NCBI RefSeq assembly: GCF_000190735.1
Contig: NC_015177.1
Location: 62,001-126,000 of the forward strand
Length of the DNA: 64,000 bases
Origin: Pseudopedobacter saltans DSM 12145
GTDB lineage: Bacteria > Bacteroidota > Bacteroidia > Sphingobacteriales > Sphingobacteriaceae
Direction of reading: 5' to 3'
Shown here: positions 45,501 to 53,615 of the stretch, one piece after another
How positions within the stretch are numbered: position 1 is the first letter of the stretch
Layout: each line of letters begins with the position of its first letter
Program-made: the position numbers and the translations under genes
The notes under the pieces: model-generated
The model's database searches: none
The model's input: the letters and a program-made list of their open reading frames with translations, nothing else
Told to the model about the DNA's origin: nothing

Positions 45501-46039
45501 TACCAGTTACCTTAGCAGCTTTTGAAGCGAGTAAACTCAATAATACTGTAAAACTAAGATGGACAACAGCATCAGAGCAAAATAATTCCCATTTCGATGT
45601 CCTGAAATCCTCAGATGGAAAAGATTGGAGCTTATTAACTACAATTTCCGGTGCTGGCAACAGTTCAACTAAAATTGATTACCAGTATATGGACAATAAT
45701 CCATTTGTTGGGATGAATTACTACCAATTGAAACAAATTGATTTTGATGGAAAATCGACACCTTCTAAGGTCCTTAATATAAATTTTGATAACCTAAAAG
45801 TTGTTTCAGGCATCTCGGTAAATTATCTAAATGAGAAATTAACTGTGTTTACCAATGATCGTGTTTTCAATAATCGGATATTACAGGTATACAATATAAA
45901 TGGGCAGTTGATAACCATTAAAGATGTATCAAAGATGAACGGAGATATTGTTTTGCCTATTTCTTTAACACCGGGTATTTACATTTTGTCTATATCGTCA
46001 GATAATGGTATATCAACTACGAAGTTTAAAGCTAATTAA
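42527..46039 (+). CDS. Large T9SS-exported phospholipase-D-like protein with three repeated beta modules
   Basis: 1170 aa. Signal peptide ending VTVQAQ (about 1-27). Beta module A (about 30-225), a PLD-like region (about 230-590), modules B (about 595-795) and C (about 800-985), then the LPVTLAAFEASK stalk and T9SS sorting domain (about 990-1170). The modules share RGAGF/L, L-R-R-S-x-x-GG, WRYxINxGxFxDL, V-D-L-x-G-x-x-x-LQ, IVKFRLYVWG and GTFAIGRS. HKD-like motifs: H342-x-K344 in NHHKFVLFSK and H525-x-K527 in IHAKMMLIEG with GSHN at 547-550; the Asp of each motif is replaced (Ser, Glu). Predicted secreted phosphodiesterase or adhesin acting on a phosphate-linked polymer or nucleic acid. Seven bases before the glycosidase gene. 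Confidence 0.78.
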   Translation: MKKTLQTCFYMFLVVLCAVFTSVTVQAQEQILLGWQFRTSALGGTTVSGDSLTYTSTNHASGIKSSVLSRGAGFKEYNYANSFACTTKVILDTYQTSLAQNGYIEFTFQPKDDFASSLSTLKAKLRRSTNGGDATWYRWRYSINGGDFKDLSEDRSFTADNQGVIQSPVDLTGKEDLQLIAANSIVKFRLYVWGYTVGVGTGVFAVGRSSNNTDYGITIEGKVYDYNQVINSTIQQAYFTDQKKIAKGEASEVIINKLIYNINQTPAGEDIHMSIYMISHQGVLNALKVAEQRGVNLHMIVDMSRSDSQVANATSLPWLQANLPDSEIITCVNDVSSNAINHHKFVLFSKVLTQEGVLSNVTFQTSNNFTVSDTKKIQDALMFNSSGIYQAFLRNWNTIKTYATSGMSSGFVYNTFNENDVKLAFFPKRGTGVNTNEDDVVESLNAISNVSASKIRIAMSDWSDSRPAIIDKLIQLRNQGANIEVFAKDAAGTQTKVKLRQLQALGATVRIFNLEEGAAAKLNIHAKMMLIEGDWNGKINAKVIITGSHNYTDGALKTNNEVLVTLTNSTLFSEYSQYFEEIKKIVPVVPVFQLDLKSIDLTSGNNSNVATFNSTASVGGVVNAFVSRGAGLKGNTGLPEGYSSSHQYVYTAETKSTFANAFDRDEYLQIQFETKNAVKSSLNRIEWIIRKSAATAATHYRWYYSINSAEKSDFKPINAVDQAFVHDATAAVQPEINLSEIPELQSIGSNTKIYFRLYIIGGINTSSTFAFRNLNGIPGFNLFGDVDNDLTESLLGWGLSTSNNGSRAEGNEVAITSNITHANIKPSSLKRGSGLNANPEYNVTLQRGFTAVSSNVVTTLEEAENYGNYFTFDISPKANVALSLKALHANLRRSSAGGNKYLWRYKINDGEFVDLTSEVTFTSTNTNGVYQPVVDLAGITALQNVKADSIVFRLYVWGFNTANSGTFAIGRSADSYDLALQIQGTSTITNPLPVTLAAFEASKLNNTVKLRWTTASEQNNSHFDVLKSSDGKDWSLLTTISGAGNSSTKIDYQYMDNNPFVGMNYYQLKQIDFDGKSTPSKVLNINFDNLKVVSGISVNYLNEKLTVFTNDRVFNNRILQVYNINGQLITIKDVSKMNGDIVLPISLTPGIYILSISSDNGISTTKFKAN

Positions 46040-46046
46040 AGAAAAA

Positions 46047-46979
46047 ATGAAGAAGCAACGTTATCTGGTATTTCTTTTTGTCTACTTCCTGTTTTTCTCT
46101 TGCAAGGTTTCGAATGAAACCTTGTCGAAAATAAAACCTGTTGATGGTAAACCAGCAGAAGAACAGGTAGAAAACAGCGAAAGTTTAGAATCTATACTTA
46201 CAAAGAAGACTACCTTAATAAAAAAGGTAGTCTTCTATAAAGAAACGAAACTAAATAAAAGCGTAAAAGAGTATAATTTGGAGTACATAAGTAATAAGAA
46301 TTTACCAATGGTACTTTTTGTTGTTAAGGTAGATCTTAACGATAAGGGCATCCAAATAAAGCCTTTGACGCCGAATGGTTCAATTGGTTTTGGTATGCAA
46401 ACTATTCCGGATATGGTGAAGTCCAATCTTTTTGACGGATATCAAACGATAGCAGCACTAAATTCAGACTATTTCGATATGTCTACGGGAGAACCAAGAG
46501 GCATAACCATCGTAAATGGAATACCTTTAAAAGCCAAGACTACTGCTACGAGGTCTTATTTTGGAATTACGAAAACAGGAAACCCAATTATAGGAAATAT
46601 GAAAACCTTTCCTAATGAACAAAATATGATTATGCATGCTATGGGCGGTTTTCAAAGATTAGTTCAAGAAGGGAAACCGGTAGCTCAAACAGATGCTGCT
46701 ATCCATCCGAGAACCGCAGTGGCTTTTAATAATAATAAAGAGGTCTTTTTTTTAATCGTTGATGGTCGTAGTCCCGATTATTCCAATGGTTTGACTTTAG
46801 ATGAGCTTGCAGAAATATTTCATGCTCTGGGTGTAAGGGAGGCAGTTAATTTAGATGGAGGAGGGTCTACTACCTACGTAGCTTTAAATCAATCGAATAT
46901 TGCCGTAAAGAACCGTCCTTCTGGAGGTTCACTTAGAAAAGTGGCTAACGGATGGGCTATAGTATCAAAAACAAAATAA
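46047..46979 (+). CDS. Phosphodiester glycosidase family protein (NAGPA-like), copy 1
   Basis: 310 aa from ATG 46047 (MKKQRYLVFLFVYFLFFSC, lipid Cys19); a longer reading overlaps the preceding gene. The mature part contains the NAGPA domain: ALNSDYFDMSTGEPRGITIVNG, GFGMQTIPDMVKSN, HPRTAVAFNNNKEVFFLIVDGR, and the signature GVREAVNLDGGGSTTYV. NAGPA (uncovering enzyme) hydrolyses GlcNAc-1-phosphodiesters; bacterial homologues cleave sugar phosphodiesters, but exact substrates are mostly unknown. It lies 4 bases upstream of the Gfo/Idh gene and 7 bases downstream of the PLD-like gene, in an operon. A second paralogue is at 48609. Confidence 0.87.
   Translation: MKKQRYLVFLFVYFLFFSCKVSNETLSKIKPVDGKPAEEQVENSESLESILTKKTTLIKKVVFYKETKLNKSVKEYNLEYISNKNLPMVLFVVKVDLNDKGIQIKPLTPNGSIGFGMQTIPDMVKSNLFDGYQTIAALNSDYFDMSTGEPRGITIVNGIPLKAKTTATRSYFGITKTGNPIIGNMKTFPNEQNMIMHAMGGFQRLVQEGKPVAQTDAAIHPRTAVAFNNNKEVFFLIVDGRSPDYSNGLTLDELAEIFHALGVREAVNLDGGGSTTYVALNQSNIAVKNRPSGGSLRKVANGWAIVSKTK
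46204..46236. other. 13-bp perfect inverted repeat inside the first glycosidase gene
   Basis: AGAAGACTACCTT and AAGGTAGTCTTCT flank a 7-base loop within codons about 53-63. It is in the non-conserved linker after the lipoprotein signal. Confidence 0.5.
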
Positions 46980-46983
46980 TTAA

Positions 46984-48381
46984 ATGAATAGAAGGAATTT
47001 GTTAAAAACGCTGAGCCTTACTTTAGGTGCATCAGTAGTTACTACGAATGTATTGGGAAAGATATCTGAAGATACTTTTATTTTTGATGGAGCGCCTGAA
47101 AGAGATTATAAGCCTATTGGCAGGACGATAACTGCAGTTACGATAGGAGCGGGAAGTAGAGGTACTGTTTACGGAAAATATGCATTATCCCGCCCTAATG
47201 AATTGAAAATAGTTGGTGTTGCAGATCCCAATCAATATAGAAACGATAAATATGCTAAAGATCATAATATAGTTAAGGAAAACAGATTTCAGACATGGGA
47301 AGATGTGTTCAGACGTCCGAAATTTGCCGATGCAATTATTATTTCTACACCAGACAACTTACATTATGGACCTTGTATGAAGGCCTTAGAAATGGGCTAT
47401 GATATTTTGCTGGAAAAGCCAATAGCGCCTACAGAAAAAGAATGCAGAGATATTCTTAAAATGGCTCAGAAAACTGGAAGAATTGTCGCTGTTTGTCACG
47501 TTTTGAGATATGCTCCATACTTTGTAAAAATGAAAGAACTGGTTTCTAAAGGAGCTATTGGAGAAATAGTGAGCGTACAGCATTTGGAGCCTATCGAACA
47601 TCTACATATGGCTCATGCTTATGTACGTGGAAATTGGCATAATTCAAAAACATCCACACCAATTATTATGGCTAAATCTTGTCATGATTTGGATATTGTA
47701 CGTTGGATTGTAGATAAACCAAGTAAGCATATTGCCGCTATGGGAGATTTAAAATGGTTCCGTAAAGAAAATGCACCAGCGGGCAGTACTGCAAGATGTA
47801 TTGATGGTTGTACCGTAGAAAAAGAATGTCCTTATTCTGCGCTTAAACATTATTATAGGAAGCGTATAAGAATTAGACATTTAGATGTTCCGACAGAAGG
47901 AATAACTAAGGAAGAACAGGGAAATATCATTTTGGAGAAATTAAAAACAACCAATTATGGTAGATGCGTTTATAAAATGGATAATGACCAGCCGGATCAT
48001 TATGTTACAAGCATCCAATTCGACAATAGCGTTACCGCTAGTCTTTCTATGGAAGCATTTACCTCTTATGGAGGTAGAAGAACCCGTGTTATGGGCGCAA
48101 TGGGAGATTTAGTGGGGGATATGAATGAACTGGTTTATACTGATTTTAAAACAGGAAAGAGAACAATATTCAAACCTAAGGCTGAAGATATTGAAGAATA
48201 TAAAGATGCTGGACACGGAGGAGGAGATATGCTTATGGTAAGAGATTTTGTTCAAGCTGTAGCGAATCAGGATAAGTCGATATTATCATCAGATATTTCA
48301 GTTTCTGTGGAAAGTCACATGATGGCATTTATGGCAGAGAAGAGTAGAAAATCTAAAAAGATTTTAGCTATAAAACTTTAA
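46984..48381 (+). CDS. Tat-exported Gfo/Idh/MocA-family oxidoreductase
   Basis: 465 aa. The N-terminus MNRRNLLKTLSLTLGASVV carries a twin-arginine motif (NRRNLLK), so export of a folded, cofactor-loaded enzyme to the periplasm is expected. Rossmann domain TITAVTIGAGSRGTVYGKYA; EKP motif in YDILLEKPIAPTEKE; C-terminal domain with MAKSCHDLDIVRWIVDKPSK. A cysteine cluster RCIDGCTVEKECPYSALKHYY is shared with a large Bacteroidota subgroup. Relatives include GH109-type glycosidases and 3-keto-sugar-forming oxidoreductases that act on glycosides by oxidation and elimination; which of these applies is unknown. Follows the phosphodiester glycosidase by 4 bases. Confidence 0.86.
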   Translation: MNRRNLLKTLSLTLGASVVTTNVLGKISEDTFIFDGAPERDYKPIGRTITAVTIGAGSRGTVYGKYALSRPNELKIVGVADPNQYRNDKYAKDHNIVKENRFQTWEDVFRRPKFADAIIISTPDNLHYGPCMKALEMGYDILLEKPIAPTEKECRDILKMAQKTGRIVAVCHVLRYAPYFVKMKELVSKGAIGEIVSVQHLEPIEHLHMAHAYVRGNWHNSKTSTPIIMAKSCHDLDIVRWIVDKPSKHIAAMGDLKWFRKENAPAGSTARCIDGCTVEKECPYSALKHYYRKRIRIRHLDVPTEGITKEEQGNIILEKLKTTNYGRCVYKMDNDQPDHYVTSIQFDNSVTASLSMEAFTSYGGRRTRVMGAMGDLVGDMNELVYTDFKTGKRTIFKPKAEDIEEYKDAGHGGGDMLMVRDFVQAVANQDKSILSSDISVSVESHMMAFMAEKSRKSKKILAIKL

Positions 48382-48608
48382 CACACCTATTAAATTTTCA
48401 ATGTCCAAATGAAATAAAGGGCGGTTTGATAAAGTAGATTCAGAAATAATATTACAATGTTTTCTGCTTTTAAGATTGCCCCTAACATTTGGAGTAAAAG
48501 AATTTATGTATTTAAATAAAATACAGTAGTTTGGATGAACGGAGTTTTATAGGTACTTACAAAACAGATCAAACTTATAGTTCGTAATATTCATAAAAAT
48601 GAAAATAA

Positions 48609-49529
48609 ATGTTAAGAGTTAGTTATTTATTAAGTGCTGCGTTAATTTTCTCTGCTTGTTCAGGAAAAAGGGGAATCAGTCAATCGGCAGTTACCGAATT
48701 GAAGGAGAAAACAGGTTGGACCACGGACACCTTAAGGAAAGATGTAATATGGTATAAATATAGCAGCAAGACAGATAAACAGTTTGCCAACCAGAATGTG
48801 AACGTAATCAGCTTCAATCCGGGTGCGGGTTTAGGTAAAATGGTTTTCGAATATAAAAAGGAAAAAGATTCATTATCCGTTTTTGCAAACAGAATTCCGG
48901 GTGCTATAGCAGGTATTAACGCTACCTATTTCATAGAGAAAAAAGATTCAGCAGATTATATGCATTTGCGTTTAAAAGGGCAGGATATTCAAAAAGTAAA
49001 AGTGCCTAAAAGTAGCATTTATTGGTGGAAGCATCAGGGAATGTTTACGTTTGATGATGAGGGTAAACAATTTGATATTGAATTTTCACCAGAAAATTTC
49101 TCTGCAATAAAATCCAAAAATATCATGACAGGGGCGCCAATGTTAATTGATAATTTTAAACCGGTAGGCTTAACCTTTGCAGACACCACTGGTAAAGATA
49201 TCAAAAAGCTCCATTATGAACATTATCTGAAACATCAGGGTGTACGTCATCCAAGAACTGCAATTGCTGTAACACAAGAAGGGCGACTATTATTAATTGC
49301 TGTTGACGGTAGAAACAAAGAAGCTCTGGGAATGTCGGCAAAAGAACTAACCGCATTTTTACAGCGTTTCTTCAATCCAAAATCTGCAATGAATATAGAC
49401 GGTGGAGGATCTACAATGATGTGGGTAAAAGGTCAACCTTTTAATGGCATTGTCAACCACCCGACAGATAATAAAAAATACGATCATTACGGGCAACGTA
49501 TGGTGGAAACTGTTATATTCATCAAATAA
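48609..49529 (+). CDS. Phosphodiester glycosidase family protein (NAGPA-like), copy 2
   Basis: 306 aa lipoprotein: MLRVSYLLSAALIFSAC, lipid Cys17. The NAGPA domain shows AGINATYFIEKK, IMTGAPMLIDNFKPVG, HPRTAIAVTQEGRLLLIAVDGR and the signature AMNIDGGGSTMMWVKGQ, with a conserved C-terminal Q-R-M-V-E-T. Only distantly similar to copy 1, so probably a different specificity rather than a recent duplicate. The 227-bp gap from the oxidoreductase contains no gene and presumably a promoter, though none matches the consensus well. A hairpin follows. Confidence 0.87.
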   Translation: MLRVSYLLSAALIFSACSGKRGISQSAVTELKEKTGWTTDTLRKDVIWYKYSSKTDKQFANQNVNVISFNPGAGLGKMVFEYKKEKDSLSVFANRIPGAIAGINATYFIEKKDSADYMHLRLKGQDIQKVKVPKSSIYWWKHQGMFTFDDEGKQFDIEFSPENFSAIKSKNIMTGAPMLIDNFKPVGLTFADTTGKDIKKLHYEHYLKHQGVRHPRTAIAVTQEGRLLLIAVDGRNKEALGMSAKELTAFLQRFFNPKSAMNIDGGGSTMMWVKGQPFNGIVNHPTDNKKYDHYGQRMVETVIFIK

Positions 49530-49556
49530 TTGCGTAAAGCCATTTATGAATTCTTG

Positions 49557-49597
49557 AAAATCAACATGTTTTGTGGAATAAAAGGTGTTGATTTTTT
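49557..49597 (+). terminator. Terminator after the second glycosidase
   Basis: AAAATCAACA (49557-49566) pairs with TGTTGATTTT (49586-49595), followed by more Ts. Confidence 0.7.
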
Positions 49598-49664
49598 TGA
49601 CTTCTTTTTAGCTTCTTGTACATTTACAAGGAGTATAAACACATCTGAGAATCAAAATTGTTGA

Positions 49665-51329
49665 ATGAAAACACGTAGCACACTAAACAGCCTGAAATTT
49701 TTTCTTTATTTAATGCTAACATGTGGTACTTTTACTGCACATGCTAAAGAAAAGAAAAGCAATGGATTGGCAAGACCTAAACTTGTTGTTGGTATAGTAG
49801 TAGACCAAATGCGTTGGGACTATCTCTATCGTTATTATGATCGTTATGAAACAGGTGGTTTCAAAAGACTGCTTAATGAAGGTTTTAGCTGCGAAAACAC
49901 ATATATCACACATTTACCTGCCGTTACCGCAATTGGTCATTCCACAATTTTTACCGGATCAGTACCCGCTATACACGGTATAACCTCAAATGATTTTGTA
50001 GACCAGCTTACCGGAAGAAAATGGTATTGTGCAGAAGACACAGTAGAACAAACTGTTGGAAGTAAATCGGCAGCAGGGAAAATGTCTCCGCGAAATTTAT
50101 TGGCTTCCACTGTTACAGACGAACTGGCATTAGCTACCAATTTTCGCTCAAAAATAGTAGGTGTTTCAATGAAAGACCGAGCGGCTATTATGCCGGCAGG
50201 GCATACGCCAACAGCAGCTTTCTGGCTAGATAGCGAAAGTGAAAACTTTATAACCAGTACTTACTATATGAAAGATTTGCCTGCCTGGGTAAATGATTTC
50301 AATAGTAAAAAAGTAGGACGTAATTTAGTGAAAGATGGTTGGAATACTTTATATCCTATAGATAGTTATATACAGAGTACACCAGATTATGTGCCATGGG
50401 AAGGTCTTTTTCCTGGAGAGAAAAAGCCTGTGTTTCCACATGATATCAAAAAATATTATGAACTCAATCCAGATCATATCAGAAAAACGCCATTTGGAAA
50501 TACTTTAACATTGGAATTTGCAAAAGCAGCAATCGAAGGGTATGATTTGGCAAATGGCACCGTTACTAATTTTTTAACAGTTAACTGTGCGTCTACCGAC
50601 TATATAGGTCATATGTATTCGGCCAATTCTGTAGAAGCAGAAGATGGTTTATTAAGATTAGATCGGGATCTTTCTGTATTCTTCAAATATTTGGACAGTA
50701 AAGTTGGAAAAGGAAATTATACTGTGTTTTTAACAGCAGACCATGGCGGAGCTCATAATTCAGTATTTCTTGAAGAACATAATATCCCTACAGGTTTATT
50801 GGGCTTAAAGCAAAATGCCTTAACGGCGGTAAATAAAATGGTAGAAGCGAAATACGGTATCAAAAATATTGTTACTGGTAATACTGGATTATACATTTCT
50901 TTAAATGCTAAGGCTGCTATAGAAAAAGGAGTTGATTATCCAACGCTAAAAAGAGATGTTGTTACCTTGCTGATGAAACAGAAAGGGATCCAATTTGCAG
51001 CCGATATGGAAATTATTGGTAATGCATCGATTCCAAATAAAATTAAAGAAATGCTTGTTAACGGTTATAATGCAAAAAGAACAGGAGAAATAGCATTTAT
51101 TCCAGAACCGGGATGGACATTAGGAGGCTCAAAAGGCGCTTCGCATAGCGTATGGAATTTATTCGATACCCATATACCTTTAATCTTTATGGGATGGGGA
51201 ATTAATCAGGGAAGCTCCGTAGAAAACTATTCTATGTGCGATATTGCGCCTACAGTTGCAGCCTTATTACATATACAGGCTCCAAACGGTTCAATAGGAA
51301 AAGCAATTTCTGAAGTAATTAAAAAATAA
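49665..51329 (+). CDS. PafA-like alkaline phosphatase
   Basis: 554 aa, signal peptide ending FTAHA (about 1-27). Alkaline-phosphatase superfamily fold: KLVVGIVVDQMRWDYLYRYY (metal Asp47), LPAVTAIGHSTIFTGSVPAIHG, and TADHGGAHNSVFLEEH for the second metal set. T88, N109 and K170/R172 (SMKDRAAIMPAG) have the same relative spacing as I recall for T79/N100/K162/R164 of Elizabethkingia PafA, so a phosphate-irrepressible monoesterase is the best reading. It would strip phosphate from sugar phosphates released by the two glycosidases. Co-transcribed with the SGNH gene 13 bases downstream. Confidence 0.88.
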   Translation: MKTRSTLNSLKFFLYLMLTCGTFTAHAKEKKSNGLARPKLVVGIVVDQMRWDYLYRYYDRYETGGFKRLLNEGFSCENTYITHLPAVTAIGHSTIFTGSVPAIHGITSNDFVDQLTGRKWYCAEDTVEQTVGSKSAAGKMSPRNLLASTVTDELALATNFRSKIVGVSMKDRAAIMPAGHTPTAAFWLDSESENFITSTYYMKDLPAWVNDFNSKKVGRNLVKDGWNTLYPIDSYIQSTPDYVPWEGLFPGEKKPVFPHDIKKYYELNPDHIRKTPFGNTLTLEFAKAAIEGYDLANGTVTNFLTVNCASTDYIGHMYSANSVEAEDGLLRLDRDLSVFFKYLDSKVGKGNYTVFLTADHGGAHNSVFLEEHNIPTGLLGLKQNALTAVNKMVEAKYGIKNIVTGNTGLYISLNAKAAIEKGVDYPTLKRDVVTLLMKQKGIQFAADMEIIGNASIPNKIKEMLVNGYNAKRTGEIAFIPEPGWTLGGSKGASHSVWNLFDTHIPLIFMGWGINQGSSVENYSMCDIAPTVAALLHIQAPNGSIGKAISEVIKK

Positions 51330-51342
51330 GCATAAATAAACC

Positions 51343-52824
51343 ATGAAAAATCTGATTTCCCGAAGAACCTTTATTGCAACTGCAAGGCTCTGGTTCGTTT
51401 TTCTTTTTTTAGGTCTCTCAGTATTTAAGACTTCTCATGTAAGTGCTCAAACCGGAAAGGTTACGAAAATACTCGCTATCGGAAATAGCTTTTCAGAAGA
51501 TGGCGTAGAAAACTACCTTTATGATTTAGCGAAAGCAGAAGGTATAAAAGTAATTATTGCAAATCTTTATATAGGCGGTGCACCATTAGAACTGCATGTA
51601 AAGAATATAAGAGAAAATAAGGCAGTATATTCTTATAGAAAAATTGGATTGGATGGCGTGAAAAAAACAACGCCAAATACTTCTATAGAAACAGCTTTGG
51701 CCGATGAAAATTGGGATTATATCAGTTTTCAGCAAGCAAGCCCGCTGTCGGGAAATTTAGAATCAGTAAAGGAAAATTTACCGGAACTGTTTAACTATGT
51801 AAAGCAAAGAGCGAAAAACCCTGATGTAAAATACATATATCACCAGACGTGGGCATATGCGAAAAACTCGGAGCATAAAGGCTTTGATAATTATGACAGA
51901 GATCAGAACAAGATGTACCAGTCTATTATAAATGTATCTAAAGAAGTACAAAATATAGTTCCAATAAATATCGTTGTACCGGCAGGAACAGCAATTCAAA
52001 ATGGCAGAACAAGCTATATCGGCGATAACTTCAACAGAGATGGTTATCACCTTGATTTAAACATAGGTCGGTTTACAGCGGCTTGTACATGGTTTGAAAA
52101 GCTTTTTGGCAAGCCAGTGCTCAATAATCCTTTTAAACCAGAAACAGTTAACACCAGAGCAAGTCAGCTGGCAAAAACAGCAGCCCACGATGCAGTTCTA
52201 AACCCTTATCAGGTAACAGAATTAAAAGATTTTCAGGCTAAAAATGTTCAATTATCAAATAGTCCCGTTTATATAAATTTTGGAGATGCAAAAGCCTACG
52301 ACGATTGGAATAACCTGGCTTATTTCAATAATGGCGGAGGAATAGATAATCTGGTGGACAAAAAAGGGAACTTTACAGGAATCAGACTGACGCTGGTGGA
52401 AGGATTCACCGGTAAAAATGTAAGTGGACCAAAGAAAACTTCGACGACTATAGAGATGCCAGAAGATGTTTCTTCCAGTACTTTTTATGGAAATTCGAAA
52501 GAGGAATTTAATAAGAAAAAGGTAGAGAGAAGTGTGTTGAAAATCTCGGGATTAGATTCCCGAAAAAAGTATACGCTTAATTATTTCTCCTCGAGATCCG
52601 CAAAGGATGTTGATAACAGAGAAACACAATTTACCACCGACGGAGCAAAAAAAGTTATAGGTACGGTAAACGCAACAAATAATAACAGCCAATTGGTAAC
52701 CGTAAAGAATATTCGTCCAAATGCAAATGGCGAGTTGATTGTAGATATAACTGCAGGGAGTAAAAATACAGACAAGCATGGATTTTATTATCTGAATGCT
52801 ATGAGTATCAGTACAGGTAAATAG
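51343..52824 (+). CDS. DUF4886 SGNH-hydrolase-like protein with C-terminal beta domain
   Basis: 493 aa. N-terminus MKNLISRRTFIATARLWFVF has a twin-arginine-like motif, cleavage near HVSAQ. The DUF4886 domain (about 40-290) opens with KILAIGNSFSEDGVENYLYD (block I nucleophile Ser of the GNSFS motif), then DENWDYISFQQASPLSG and a C-terminal DGYHLDLNIGRFTAACTW with the Asp/His pair. Residues about 300-493 are a beta domain (SPVYINFGDAKAYDDW). Probably an ester hydrolase acting on decorated carbohydrate; related DUF4886 proteins occur in many PULs. Last gene of the second PUL, followed by a terminator. Confidence 0.83.
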   Translation: MKNLISRRTFIATARLWFVFLFLGLSVFKTSHVSAQTGKVTKILAIGNSFSEDGVENYLYDLAKAEGIKVIIANLYIGGAPLELHVKNIRENKAVYSYRKIGLDGVKKTTPNTSIETALADENWDYISFQQASPLSGNLESVKENLPELFNYVKQRAKNPDVKYIYHQTWAYAKNSEHKGFDNYDRDQNKMYQSIINVSKEVQNIVPINIVVPAGTAIQNGRTSYIGDNFNRDGYHLDLNIGRFTAACTWFEKLFGKPVLNNPFKPETVNTRASQLAKTAAHDAVLNPYQVTELKDFQAKNVQLSNSPVYINFGDAKAYDDWNNLAYFNNGGGIDNLVDKKGNFTGIRLTLVEGFTGKNVSGPKKTSTTIEMPEDVSSSTFYGNSKEEFNKKKVERSVLKISGLDSRKKYTLNYFSSRSAKDVDNRETQFTTDGAKKVIGTVNATNNNSQLVTVKNIRPNANGELIVDITAGSKNTDKHGFYYLNAMSISTGK

Positions 52825-52835
52825 TTTTGACTATA

Positions 52836-52871
52836 AAAAGGGGGCTAAAATTCTCTAAAAAGTCCCCTTTT
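52836..52871 (+). terminator. Terminator of the second PUL
   Basis: AAAAGGGG (from 52836) pairs with CCCCTTTT (52864-52871), then TGTTTTTC. Confidence 0.75.
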
Positions 52872-52958
52872 GTTTTTCAAGCTGCGGTTAATATCTATTT
52901 AAAATCTGAAATAATAACAAAGATTGTGGTTTGGAGGCGTTCTAATATTTGTAATCAA

Positions 52959-53557
52959 ATGAAAAAACTTATTCTGATAATTCTTACAGTATTCCAGTTA
53001 AACTGTTTTGCGCAGACTAGCAAACAGGAATATAATTTCAATTATAAGGTCAAAGAAGTTTTAGGCGATCTCAACAAAGACGATTTATTAGATAAAGTTA
53101 TTATAACTCAGGATACATTAAATGAAAATGCTCCTTATAGACTTCAAATATTTTTTCAACAACCAGATAGACAATTCAAGCTAATTGCAACTTCCGTTAA
53201 AATGATCGAAGCACAATATCCATACGGAAGAGATGGATACACACTGGAGATAGATTCTCTGATATAATAATAAAAAATGGCGTACTAAGTGTTAATGGTG
53301 AATTACTAAGAGGGCATTTTGAACATAAGTTTAGATTTCAGAATGGTAATTTTGAATTGATAGGTTTTTCAATAATTTCCTCAAATGGAAGGGGGGAATC
53401 TGAGATTGTTGATTTTAATCTTTCAACGGGAATAAGGATTGAAAAAACCGAACGGTATGATACAAATGCAATACTGCGTAATACGAAGAAGAAAATTTTG
53501 ATAAGGCCCTTGCCTAAATTACAAGACATCATTCCAATGGAAAGCGAGCTTTACTAA
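52959..53557 (+). pseudogene. Exported hypothetical protein, split by a frameshift
   Basis: The first part, from ATG 52959, encodes a signal peptide (MKKLILIILTVFQLNCFAQ) and a VCBS/FG-GAP-like opening VKEVLGDLNKDDLLDKVIIT, then stops at 53267 just after GYTLEID. A second frame, open across that stop, continues with DIIIKNGVLSVNGELLRGHF, then EHKFRFQNGNFELIGFS and ends LQDIIPMESELY at 53557. Together they read as one approximately 199-aa protein, so a one-base change near 53200-53262 has broken the gene. The I-K-N-G-V-L and KFRFQNxxFELIG strands are typical of small exported Bacteroidota proteins of unknown function. Confidence 0.65.
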
Positions 53558-53615
53558 GATTCTGTAGCCTAACCAACTTAAACAGCTTGTTGAACCAAGC
53601 TGAGAACCTTTTCCT

